From positions 151,078 to 215,077 of the forward strand of contig JTDE01000140.1 of assembly GCA_014338405.1 (NCBI GenBank): 64,000 bases of DNA, in the 5' to 3' direction. The position numbers and the translations under genes were made by a program. Positions 50,901 to 62,527 of the stretch are shown here, one piece after another (positions within the stretch are counted from its first letter, which is position 1; the number at the start of each line of letters is the position of its first letter). The stretch comes from Paragonimus skrjabini miyazakii (Eukaryota > Platyhelminthes > Trematoda > Plagiorchiida > Troglotrematidae). The notes below the pieces were generated by a model. It made no database searches. It was not told where the DNA came from and saw nothing but the letters and a program-made list of their open reading frames with translations.

Positions 50901-51010
50901 TAGATGAGACCCAACTGTGAAAAGTCAGGGCTTCGGCTGGATTCGAACCAGCGACAGAAACACCATGCCTCAACGCGGCAAGCGCCCTACCAGCTAAGCT
51001 ACGAAGCCAC
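50901..51010 (-). repeat. tRNA-like repeat, left arm of an inverted pair
   Basis: The minus-strand tRNA-like part spans 50929-51008 (80 nt). It has a perfect 7-bp acceptor stem (GGCTTCG with CGAAGCC), a D-arm A box TAGCTTAGCTGG and a perfect T arm with B box GGTTCGAATCC. The anticodon arm is TTGCC-GCGTTGA-GGCAT, which pairs in four places but has C instead of U before the would-be anticodon, and the variable region is 12 nt. A further 28 bp (CTGACTTTTCACAGTTGGG...) follow and are shared with the right arm, so the unit is larger than a tRNA and is more likely a tRNA-derived repeat than a working tRNA gene. Confidence 0.75.
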
Positions 51011-51160
51011 GGTCAACAGTGGTGTTGGTGAATTCCAGCGTGAACTGTTCGAGAAATCCTGCCGGAGCAGTCGATCCCCTGGATTAATCGGTGGGTTCCA
51101 TATGAGACAGTGAGACGGATGGGTAATCGAGTCCAAATGTGAAATTTCTGAGCTCCTGGT

Positions 51161-51270
51161 GTGGCTTCGTAGCTCAGCTGGTAAAGCCCTTGCCGCGTTG
51201 AGGCATGGTGTGTCTGTCGCTGGTTCGAATCCAGCCGAAGCCCTGACTTTTCACAGTTGGGTCTCATCTA
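51161..51270 (+). repeat. tRNA-like repeat, right arm of an inverted pair
   Basis: The reverse complement of 50901-51010 with five differences in 110 bp. The tRNA-like part is 51163-51242. Acceptor and T stems are perfect and the boxes (TAGCTCAGCTGG, GGTTCGAATCC) fit consensus. The D stem has one mismatch. The two arms are 150 bp apart, so a transcript across both would fold into a 110-bp hairpin. Confidence 0.75.
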
Positions 51271-53691
51271 AATTCATGAATCTGCCAAACTACTTATTGG
51301 TAATACAATTTTCTAATTAACAAAAGGCTGTACTGTTCTCCTTACCGGTCACCGCAGCAGTTCTTCATAATAGAACTTATTATTGTACCTCATCCCATGA
51401 CCCTGAACGAAAAGCGTTATAATAGACAAAATCACACCATCCATATCTGGCTGGGTCCACACGGATCCAATTGATGAGTGTACAACTAGTGCAAGTGTCA
51501 GCAGCCGGTTTGAACAATGCAAGTTATGTAAACTTGCAAATGTGTGCATAACAATCGTTTGGGATTACTGGCACTAAGTGGTCCTGTCGGGAATTATGAG
51601 AAAATGCCTTAGAGCGGAAAGCCACTCAAAACCAGTGAACCCTTTCACACGCTTAATTTGCTCGCGCATGTACATTCACACACATACAAGTGCATAAAAT
51701 GAGTAGAGCATAGTTCATGGTAGAAGACATGGGCCAAAGACGAGAATGAACTACGATGGGATTTGCAATCTCAACACTGTCAGCAGTTGGTAGTGCGATT
51801 GTAAACCGAAATAGTTTATTACAGGATAAATATGTGTTATTAAATTTGATGGGTGTATACAGTTTACATAAGGTAGGAGAATAATGAGTTGTCTATTTTA
51901 ATCAGTTTACCAGTTGCACAATTAACTGACCAGTGGAACAGAAAACACAGATACACATATACAACAATCACTGGCCGAAGAACCGTCAGTCAAGAAGGCT
52001 ACAGATGAAGTCTGACGTAGTATTGGGTGAGACACGCTTCAGTATCAAGATGAACTTGTACGGCGCCGACGAGAACACTTCAGTTTTAGCGCAGTTGTCG
52101 GTGCATTTCTGGCCTGAGGAAACAGAATGTTGTAGAAAACACGATTGGCCATGTATGCTGACAAAAGTCCGAAGCTGAACAATGTTACCAATTAACCTTT
52201 TTGATGCTATGTAGCAAATATTATGCAAAACCTTCAACAGTTATTGTGGAATAAGATGGTATCTGTATGTTTACGAATGAAGTAACTCAACATGCAAGGG
52301 ACAGCTGTTATCCTTCAGGGTAGGATTATGGATGAGAACGCGAACAATTAAAAGTAACCAGTACAAAATGACAGAGCTGTAGTGAGAGAAGTGTTTTAAT
52401 GCTCGGTTCAGCCCACATGGGAGGTCTTTATCAGTAAGTCAACGGTGACTATCTTTATCGTGTTTAACGGAGTTTACACACACACTTATTACATGTTTAT
52501 TGTTTTCTACTTCTGCTAAACTATTTTAAAACAGGTTGTAATCATTAAAACTGTGGACTGGATCTAAATTTTTGTCACACGAAAAGTCCACTTTGTCTAG
52601 AAATAAACACTACTGGATGGTTAGTTTTAACACAGCATTTCCAAACACGTTTATGTGTGTCTGTTTATTATAAAGTTTAGGTTAAGCAATGAAAAATCAA
52701 TAAATTGAAGAAATGTTCATCGTACCGACGCTTCTTTAACAGTCTCAACTTGGGGCACATGTTCACTAATCAGTGTAAGTAATCATCTACATGAATTCAT
52801 CCATCTGCTGATTTCAGAGAAGATTGCTTTATAGTGACCGCAGGATAACAAACCAACGCTTCGGCACTTGATTATTTCTTAAAAAAAATGTTATCGGATA
52901 CTACGACTTTCTTTCACATGAGTATGCAACAAAACGAACAACACCTGGCATAAATACACACCATTTGTTAAGGGAACATTTCTACTGTGAAAAATTGAAT
53001 TTCCACCAGTTACGACTTCTCTAATGGGATTTGAAATTAATTTTAGTGTTCTTCTGTTGCCGACCCTTGAAATAACACTCTCTTTTGATTGGTTCCACTT
53101 CAGCTTGATATACGCACTCGTAGTGGAAAGTTTACATTTTCTAACTGGAGGACTGTTCACAGTACACAAACTTAGACTCACTGGAAACATGTAGGTCAGA
53201 GAAGGAAAAAAAGTTTATGGATAGTTCAATCCGTACTTCCAAAAAGACAGTAAGTGGAAAGTATAATATTCGAGATAATATGACTGTGGTAAGCACTTAT
53301 TGTAAGGTTGGAAAATTAAAAACAGAATGGTTACAAAAGAGAACCTAACCGAGTTCTCTCGATAAATTTAGAAGTAAGTCACAGCATTCTATGGATTAAA
53401 AAACGGTTACTTGATTGCAGTAGGGGAAGGGTGAAAGAAGGTCTAGCCAGTCTATGCATTATAGGATTATTAGTGTTGTGAATATCCATGGTTAACTTTG
53501 GGCTGATATACAGCTAGGACGCCAATACCCAGGGGAGAGGACAATCGAGGTTCTCAACCTTTGCCGGAGAAGGGCACCACACTTTTCCACCCTACAGTCT
53601 AAAGAGGCAGGAGGTTATGGTTTAATAGATCGCTGCCTATTTGTCTGCCTGTTATAGTTTACTGTTGGAAAGGTGTTTCGCATGCAGTTGG
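51271..53691. other. Gene-free stretch
   Basis: Overlapping 80-codon frames at 51933-52237 on both strands and a 99-codon minus frame at 52891-53190, none recognisable. Confidence 0.5.
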
Positions 53692-53838
53692 TCTCAGTGA
53701 TCATCAGCATAGCGGCGGGCAACTCTTTCGACCCAGCTGGGTTTAATTACCAACACACACGCACGGGACTCGAACCCACGACCTGTGAACAATCGGAAGG
53801 TTGCAGCGCAAATGCTTAACCTCCAGACTACAGGGTCG
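53692..53838 (-). repeat. Third tRNA-derived SINE-like repeat
   Basis: The minus strand begins CCGACCCTGTAGTCTGGAGG, with an A-box-like TAGTCTGGAGG, and has B box GGTTCGAGTCC at about 53766-53778. It continues with CCCGTGCGTG, AACCCAGCTGGGTCGAAAG and GCCGCTATGCTGATGATCAC. The A/B-box pair with tRNA spacing supports a polymerase III promoter. The acceptor ends do not pair, so it is not a tRNA gene. Its sequence differs from both SINE-H and the 50901 repeat. Confidence 0.6.
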
Positions 53839-55357
53839 GGGAATCGGGGTTGTGAAACTTTATGTGACATATTTTCCTTAGTTTCGTTCATAGGTGGGAT
53901 TTCGTTGACATGATGTCAAGCGTCGCAACTAACTGATACTAGAAAGTTGTACTCACGGCGTGCACTACGCATGACACCGGAGTATGCAATTTTTGATGTG
54001 TGAGCTAGTCATAACACGTAGTCAGAAGAATACCGATTATTATAGGCCGCAACGTCGTTACTGCTGAACAGTAACATGAAATTAAATAAGTCCCACTATG
54101 ACAGTTTGATTTAGGCTTTCGGGCGTTCGTATTCAGATGTCATCACCCATCACAGTGTTTATTAACAATCATTTTGACGTCCTTTTTCCTGGGACAATAG
54201 CTAATTGCGGTATTTTGTCTAACTTGTCCAGACTAGAGTTTACCAGTGGTACGTCACTTGGGAAACTGTCAGCGAGGAACTGTTAACCCTATGAGTAACC
54301 AATGCGAGCATCTGTTTCAGTAATCGAATATATTCGTAAAATGTCTGAATAGTATGTAGCTTAACCAATGACAACATACTTTGTGTTTACCTCTTGTCAA
54401 ACTTCAGTCGTTTTGTGGATCGGTCCAAAAACACGGCGACATCTGATGCACGGCTGTTAAAATTCCACGTAATTGGCGAAAAAATATACGAAGCAAACAG
54501 TGTTATTGCTCCCACCGTTGAAGTATGGAGCGACAATCGAAAGCTTTGTAGTTTCTTGTGTGAATGTATTGACTAACAGCCACCTGCATTATTTACGTGA
54601 CAAAGTAAAGTATAATGTTAGAATATTCGCGTGAAAAGATACATCCTCAAGCGTTATGAACATAGTTTAGGAGGCAGTCAATACAGACATTGGGCTACCA
54701 GCCAGAAAACCTTAGGAAGTTTGTAAGTGGTATCTTTAAAAATTAATTTTATGATCCCGGTGATATTGGCTCGTTCAAACAGTTCCAAAAAAGTGACCGT
54801 TTGTTGCCCTTCCGCAGAAACCAAATTAATTAGATAACCCCACGGAGAAGAATTGCTACTTGGATGAAGTAACCATGCATTTCTGGAACGTCGACGAGCA
54901 TTCAGAAGTCTTCACTGCTGCGTTTCCGCGCCTCATACTAGATGGTCTAGAGGTCAAAGTATCAAATCGCAGGGACGGTAACAAGATACTGCGTAATTAG
55001 AGTGTGCCGTGGAGACAAATGAATAAAGTATAGACCCCAACTAGGCAAAAACAGTCCCTAAGGCGTACAACATCTGAAAAAGTTGCCTGTATTAACCCAT
55101 TCAACACATTCACGGAGACAGTGATCCAACAGTCCGCAGTTGCACACTTTAACCTATTAGCTTGTGGGTTCATGTTGGTTATGGATTTTTGCCGTGTATG
55201 CTGTTTTATCACAACGGCGAAACGGACTACGACCGAGTTATGGTATATGCAAGTCGATGTTTGAGTAACAGAGAGAGTACATTTTTTGCACTATCCTGAA
55301 GAAGAAGCTTACTTCAACCTGTTTTTTTCCAAATATGTTTGTTATTGTATTTTTCAG
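53839..55357. other. Gene-free stretch
   Basis: A 56-codon plus frame from 54408 to 54576 follows a splice-acceptor-like CTTGTCAAACTTCAG. Nothing identifies it. Confidence 0.4.
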
Positions 55358-55694
55358 GTTTAATTTACAATCGGTACCTGACATCAGACATTATGGTGGT
55401 TGCAAACCACTTGAGGTAGTGTTTTCAAAGTTTACCGCTAAAACACGAAATCAACGTATTTGTCACTCAGCAGGCAACCACGCTGCACAGTTAATTTACG
55501 AAGGAGGGCAATGTGGAAACATGAGAACCGTCCTACCTGCTCTACTTCTCATAATACGACGTTTTATTGCAAACGATGAATTTCAAAACAAAACAAAAGC
55601 ACCACTCCGGCGATCCCAATGCTGTGCCACTTACCAACATTCGTTTGAGTCCACGGAACAAAGTACAGGGGAAGAAATGGACGAAAATAGTTGA
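55358..55694 (+). CDS. Possible terminal exon of an unidentified gene
   Basis: A pyrimidine-rich acceptor TTGTTATTGTATTTTTCAG ends at 55357. The following frame stays open for 112 codons to TGA at 55692-55694, reading FNLQSVPDIRHYGG near the start and ending in an acidic TEQSTGEEMDENS. The ATG at 55335 lies in the would-be intron. I do not recognise a domain. No AATAAA was seen soon after the stop, and no convincing upstream exon could be joined. It could be chance. Confidence 0.22.
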
Positions 55695-58600
55695 AGAACA
55701 TTTATTATTGTAATACATGAGCTTGTTTTTAAGCTACCGGACCTTATTGCTTGTAATAGGCATGACGTATGAGATGAATCAAGACGACCCATACGATTGT
55801 ACTTCATGTTCTCAACTAGTTTGAACACAAATTAAGTCCCTTAGGTTAACGGCCAACAGAAATGACAACTGGCAGTAGATTACAGTAATCAAATTAACTG
55901 CACAACACCAACAAACGTCACATCATCTGTAAACCACGCGCTAGATTCAGGTACATAAATACGACCCACTGAAACCCGGTTCAGTTGACATTACGACTGC
56001 ACTCACCGGTGTCGGTATTAAAGGCCATCGACCGGAAGTCCTGTTAGGAAGTTGTCGTACGTTTAGTATGATGGATTACGTAAGAGAATAGGGCGAAGCT
56101 GAACCCGATTCTTAAGTTAACGCCGTTAAGACAACACAAATGGTTTGAGCAGCCAAAACCTTTAAGTGGGGTTCTCCACTATAATTTCGTTCTGATCCCG
56201 TAGCCAACTAAGAAAATCCTTCGGTTCCAGACATATATCTCTTTTTGGAATAACGCACTAAGTATTGAGCAGGATGAACGAACAAATCGATAACAGACTA
56301 GGTTATTATTGTGCACAAAGATGTGAATTTAGGATTCTGTAGTGTTTAATGGCGTATGACAACCCATTGGAACTACATGACAAATCTACTGGATTTTACT
56401 TACACAGCATGTACCCTAACTGTACCTGACTGTGACTATCCAACTGGTTACGTAAGATCCCTTGTTGAAAACTATTTACTTTGCTCAACAATGATGTCAG
56501 CCACCTTGAAATGCGTAGACATCACGGAATAGAGCATTGACCACGGAAGTAGGTTTACAATAAGATTACGTTTGACTCACTGGTGAACTTTGAGGGCAGG
56601 AATGGCTAAAACCCTTATAACCAACAAATGAGATGCCTGTTCTAAAATACAGCGAATAGACAGAGCGTTGTTGATCTATACCAACTGCTACAAAGCATGG
56701 CCAGCTTCCAATCCTGGCAGTGATAAATCGAGGAGGGTGCAATTTAGTCAACTGAACCCACTGTCCGAACCTGAAAATAACGCAGACCCTGCGTCAGTAG
56801 CCCAGGAGGTCGGAATGACAACTTTAGGGCAGCGTAACTGAGAACACTGAATCTTACATATGGGTGTATGGCACGATAATCCATCAAATCTACTTTCAAT
56901 CTTGTGTTAAGGATGTTTTTGAAGAGATTGTCGGCGCGCTGGAAATATGGAACAATCAGGATCGACATTTTACAAGAAGCTGCATCTGTTTGCTTTATAT
57001 GTGCTTCCCATAGTTTTTTCTGCGTATGTGAAAACAAAACAAACTTTCGTCTTGAGCCTGTTTCTTACAATTAAGCTCTTTTTAACTAAACAGTAGTAGC
57101 CAACATGTTATCACCACGATCGTCCTAGTCAAGCTGCATTAGCGGTCCAAATATTTTTATAGCCTGTCACTTTCCTTCAGGTTTGTGTCACTGGTTTGCC
57201 CTAGAGGTGCGAAGCTAACAGTTTGTGGTATTTTTAGCACAAATAAGATCGGGAGAACAGAAGTATTTGTTCGTCATTTCTGTAAGTATGGAGTGTTCTG
57301 CAGAGGGTTATTTGTTTACCCCTGTCAGCTCTTTTAACTAACTGCAGAAGACGCCAGATACTGGTTTGTCTTTGATCACTGCAGTTGTCCACGTTTCCCA
57401 AACTTCATGCTGGTTGCTCAGAATTCGCGCAAACCATTCGCACTCTTGAAGGCAATCGATGCAAATAAATCTGGTCTAGTATTCAAAAACCCCCTTGAAG
57501 ACATCATTCATAAAATTGGGTGTAACAGTTCAAACTTTCAGTTCTTTGGAAAACGTACCCTGAATAGGTGGGAATTAACTTTCTGAGTTACACGGTAATA
57601 TTTTCTACAGACTGCTTTAGTTCCTTTGGTGTAATAACATTTTCAGCTTCGTTTTGAAATAGATATTTTGTAACTCTAGTGGTTGTTTGAGCCAGTTCGA
57701 CCCAAATTAAGGTCTGTATGATTAAACACTACTTGCAGGTCATCCATAACTGATAATGGTTTAACATGTGATGGATGAGTTATTTATCGGGTTACTGATT
57801 AATCTGTTCCATTAAAATAAGAGCCGTAAGTCAAGTTAACTCATAGGCACAATGTTCCACCACAAGAAATCCTCCGGCGGCTCACAAAGTGAACAATTTT
57901 GAACAAAAGTTTTCATGTTTAATCCTTTCACAGGCCAGAGGTTTTTCCTCCAAACCAATTTATTTGTACCCGATTTAGAGCATCCGACGTGTTTATTTAA
58001 AAGATCACAGTTGTATTGGGCAAATCAATTGTGGTAGTCTCTGTAGTTTAAACCATTTTTATCGGAACATGAGACCACCTACCCGGCCCAAAATGTCACA
58101 GCCTCATGGAGAACTTCTTTATTACTCACGTGTTGGTAACTTTTTAGTGAACGCCATATATATCCGGAATCAAACGCAGTTCGTTTCACTTCTTTTCTAC
58201 GTTAGTTTAATTTTAGCATTTCATGTCGTGCTCGCTACGTACGTATGGTATGGAGAAGCCAAAAAATAGTACTCGGTTGTCCCAACGTCATTTGACAACT
58301 AAATTTTCAATAGTAGTCAGTATTTCGGAGGGTATTGCGCAAGTTTCAGCAAGGAACATTCACTTATTTTTGTTTTGTTTGTTTACTGTAGATGGTACTT
58401 CATCTAAGCAATATGAGTACGATTATTACGTCGTTTCACTGCAGTTTTTACGGTAGCACAAACGTTCACATATGAGGATGCTTAGAACTGTGGTGCAATA
58501 TGGACTGTATGTCAGACTTTAAACCAGTATCACCATTAGTTGGTTGACGTTTACTAACCTTTTTTTATTTCTCAATATAGTTTTTTCATATCTGCTGTGC

Positions 58601-60787
58601 GTCAGACAATACAAGACTTTCGAGGTGGTTGTAGATAAAGCATTGTATTCAATTGCGTTCATCGAATAACTGCCAGGCTACTTTCCAATACCTTTTCCCA
58701 AGACGACCCACAGGCAATGACTGCGCAAATGGATTATCATACACATTGTACCTTGCTTTATTTTTCTTTGCAGTTTGTAACGCTACAACAATACTGCTGT
58801 TCAATGTGAACCAGACGAAATGAAATGACTGTGAGTAATCCACCATTCTTGCTTCCCATTGGATATTCCTTACTGAACAAGAAATAATACCTACATGCAT
58901 CAGACACAATTTGTCACCAGGTTACTTCAAGTCACACCTTTCAGTCGTCACCAAACTTCTTTATTACATGGGTGTAAGTCACCATGGCATTCTCCATAGC
59001 CATAACCGAAGTGAAACCTCATCAACCATAGACGAATATGTCTATGTTGTTGATAGGGAAACGACCTCACACAGGGCTGTATAGAAAGGAAAGCTCCAAA
59101 CAGTACACCAGAAACCGACCCGCGCGTCAGAAGATGTTCTACCAAATTTGAACCGAAAAGTCTCTCGTCTCTCAGTTTAGCGTTTGCGGCTGTTATAACA
59201 TCAAGGGTAAACGACGGCAAACTAACTTCTCGTCACTAGTACATTTTCAGTATACTTAAATTACGCAGAGATCAAAATAATGCAAACTATACAAAGTGTC
59301 GTCATCTATCTTCTCAGATGTCCATTCATATGTGATAGGCATTAAAACTTACTGCAGTTTAAATCGGTTTTACTTACGAATACCCATAGAAGTGAAGAAC
59401 ACAGTATGTCATCTGTGATATAACTTTCGGGGAATTTTGAAGATGGCACTGAAAGTGGATTTGTATTTCTAGATCTATTTAATACTGAAAAGATTTTGAC
59501 AAAAATTACTTAAATTAGACCTGTCAATCTGTATTTTTAGTGAAAAACTCCCAACTTCTAGTAACTGTGAAAACATCAATGTAGCCTGCAATAGTTATTT
59601 TTGTTTTTGCTCAGCACAATAAACCTTAATCTGTTTGTTAGAGTGAGGAGAAAATTGGACGACATAGATCGTGGACTGTGTGTTTAAAGAGAGTAATTAT
59701 TTGAATTGGATTTTTTTGCTGGCTTTTCATGGTATCATGCAAATTAAAACGAACACACACGGGATGAGTCATCGATATGATTCGACCAAACAAATAAATC
59801 GCACGAATACTATCAACTAACGAAAGCCAAACATTCGTGAGTTGTGCATCAAACCTACCACCTTCGGAGACAGATGACGTAACATTGAACAAGAAACGAC
59901 TGTCAGTTCAAATAAACAGCGAAAACCAGCAATGCCCAATAAGTAGTTTCACACACAGACCATGCAATCTAGCAACCCATTTCCAGTATGAACAACAAAT
60001 TGAACTATCGTAATTTTTAGCTATATTGAAAAACGTCCTATATAGCGCATTTCAGCAATGTTTGTTGCTCGCTCATTTCGACGGACAGAGATTGAAAAAA
60101 CTGCGGCTTCTGCCTACTTAAACAAAAAATGTTCACATGTCATTTCTTCACTATCCCACCCCAAATATTACTGGTTGAAGGAAATAATAAAATTTATTAT
60201 TTCAGCTGTTAAACTTTTCTGTTAAACTCCTAATGTGGAATATGCATTGGACAAATATGTCAGCAAATGTCAATGACCAATCACTGCTCAAGTATTCTTT
60301 CATGTACTGTCGTTGTATATCACTCGAAGGACCATATGCCTGCACAAACAAAGTAAAGAGAACCCTTCAGCGTGCATCAGAACCGGAGTTGTAAAAAGCA
60401 ATAGATATTGCGGTCGTATCATATGTTGTTGTGAGAAACTATCAAGTAAACATGCCGAAAGCATCCCAGGTTGTATTCAATGGGCCTAATTAACCAATCA
60501 ACCTAAGGCAGTCAAACAACGCGTCTCTGCAACTAGCAAACTGACCGCAATTCGATGACACTAGTTTGTTCGTAAAAACATCTTGTTGAAGACTTGCAGT
60601 TCATCTGACCTTGAATGGTTCCCACTCATTATTAACCTACACATGCGGGAAATTGCCGCGATTAAGGGATATACGTCTGTTTTGTGTCTAGAACAGCTAG
60701 TGAGGATAAGCGAGTGTGCTACTGTTGACTGACTTTGACCAATTAAATACCCTAGTTCCTCTTTCAAATGTTCTCTATAATTTTGCC
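55695..60787. other. Gene-free stretch
   Basis: Frames reach 97 codons (56744-57037, minus). No domain, RNA gene or repeat was recognised. Confidence 0.5.
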
Positions 60788-60897
60788 ATTCTACTTTCAA
60801 ACTGGAATGACTGGAAATTTTATGAAAGTGCGACAGCTGCGACCAACTGTGCATGACATTCAATTTATATCAATCAACTCCCCTACTACTTATCATA
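60788..60897 (+). repeat. SINE-H tail-only copy (+)
   Basis: The plus strand shows CTACTTTCAAACTGGAATGA then CTGG, TTTTATGAAAGTGCGACAGC, TGCGACCAACTGTGCATGAC, then CAACTCCCCTACTACTTATC. This is the long-form tail in plus orientation. It starts close to the position equivalent to just after the ribozyme cleavage site, with no promoter or ribozyme. Confidence 0.6.
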
Positions 60898-62527
60898 TAT
60901 ATTGACCAGATGGTGAACTACTGAAAACATATTCGTTATGCTGTTTTTCACACACCATATGTTTCGATAATTCAATTAATTTTGTGCAAAGGAAACGCTT
61001 AGGAAATATTTACACCTAAATGATATTTTACATAATTGTGCTGCGAAAAACAAAATGATGGCTCAAACAAATGACCTCAATAACCACCATAGGAATGGTG
61101 AACAGTTACTTTGGTTTAGTTCCATCCCGCCTAGAGGTTTAAATAAGCATCACAGTAGTAGTCTAGACATCTAATGGACTACAACGGCACGATCAAATGG
61201 GTTACTAACAAGTGTGCGAGTTAGTTTCTTAAGCTGTTGTATGTCCATGCCTTATAAACAGGACTCGATAAGGCATTTGTGGTTAGTCTGCAAACCAGCA
61301 AACAATTATCACGACATCCATCCACAGTTTACATGGCTAAGATAGATACGGATAGGTTCCTCCTTATTGAATAAGCCCGTATTCGAATCCCGTTTCCTGC
61401 AATTTAAGCGGCTCAGTGAGTGTTTAAGTGGGCTGAACGAAAGTTATTTTGATAGAGACGCTGAGGTTGAAACAGTGTCTCAATTACTAAGGTGTAATCT
61501 ACTTTTACATAATAGAAAGAATGATAGGCACAGCTTATCATTGCCCTTTTGGTAGACAAAATAAGATAATTTCGAATCCAAAGCGTGCGTTATTTGGATA
61601 GCTAGTTGAAGGAGTTACGTACGTGATTTGCCGGGTCTTTGGACCACTGGATTTTGTTCTTTCAGGTTCTGCAGAATCTTTCCGACGGGGTTTATTGAAA
61701 TTGGTTGCTTCTTACTGTCGCGCACGATGCGCACCCGGAATACTAACATTAATCCATCATGACAGTGTAGATGCAGGATTTAAAAACAATGTGGTCGAGA
61801 TGGTAAGGTTATTCTTATCGTTAACCGTGTGGTTTATACAGTGTCCTGTTGCTTGACACTCGATTGTCCAAATGGCTTTCAAAAAGAATCTGTTGGCCAA
61901 GCATTTTTGATGCCTGTCCCGCCCAGCTGTTTGATTTTATCATGCGAAACAAAAGGGGATTTTGTTCAATTCAGATGTGGACAGTTGGATTTACATTGTC
62001 GATTTTGTACAACTTTCTGATTGATTGTGTTATTTTAGTTACCAATACCAAATCTTGTTTTCATACGCTAAAATTTCACCAGGTCACTTTATCTTGATTC
62101 ACATCCTAGTCCAAGATGCTGACAAACTGTCATTTTGAGTCAAAACAATGGCACACTTAATGATCATCAAAATCGTCTTATGTGGTTTGGTAGCTGCTCC
62201 AATTAACATATATTCAAAAAAAATGTAGAGCATTATCTACTGAATAAATTTGCCAAACCATATTTATTTAATTGCACCAGTGGCCTTTTTGAGTGGCTGT
62301 AAAGAGACAATATTTTTTACAACGCCATGATAGCCATCTCAGCACTCGGAACAAATTCTGTTTTCTTACATCAATAAATACAGGTTTTTCTGATGAGGCT
62401 CTCCGTCATTAGCTGGGTGCGTTCATTTTAAATATATTCGTGTCCTTATGAGTAAAACGATACTATTGTCTTCAGTTCTCAATTCGCTGTTCGAAAGACA
62501 TGTTTTCAATTTGAGTCATGATCTAAA
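60898..62527. other. Gene-free stretch
   Basis: Several overlapping plus frames of 60 to 82 codons at 61367-62097 show nothing recognisable. Confidence 0.5.

Noticed and set aside
51933..52178. Frame with a vague resemblance to a MATH/TRAF-type strand pattern
   Set aside because: The similarity rests on a few residues and does not extend; no exon structure supports it.
53700..53745. Permuted hammerhead in the third tRNA-derived repeat (GTCGAAAG and CTGATGATCAC)
   Set aside because: The sequences that would form stem II are not complementary.
61375..61400. B-box-like ATTCGAATCCCG
   Set aside because: No A box at tRNA spacing and no pairing arms.
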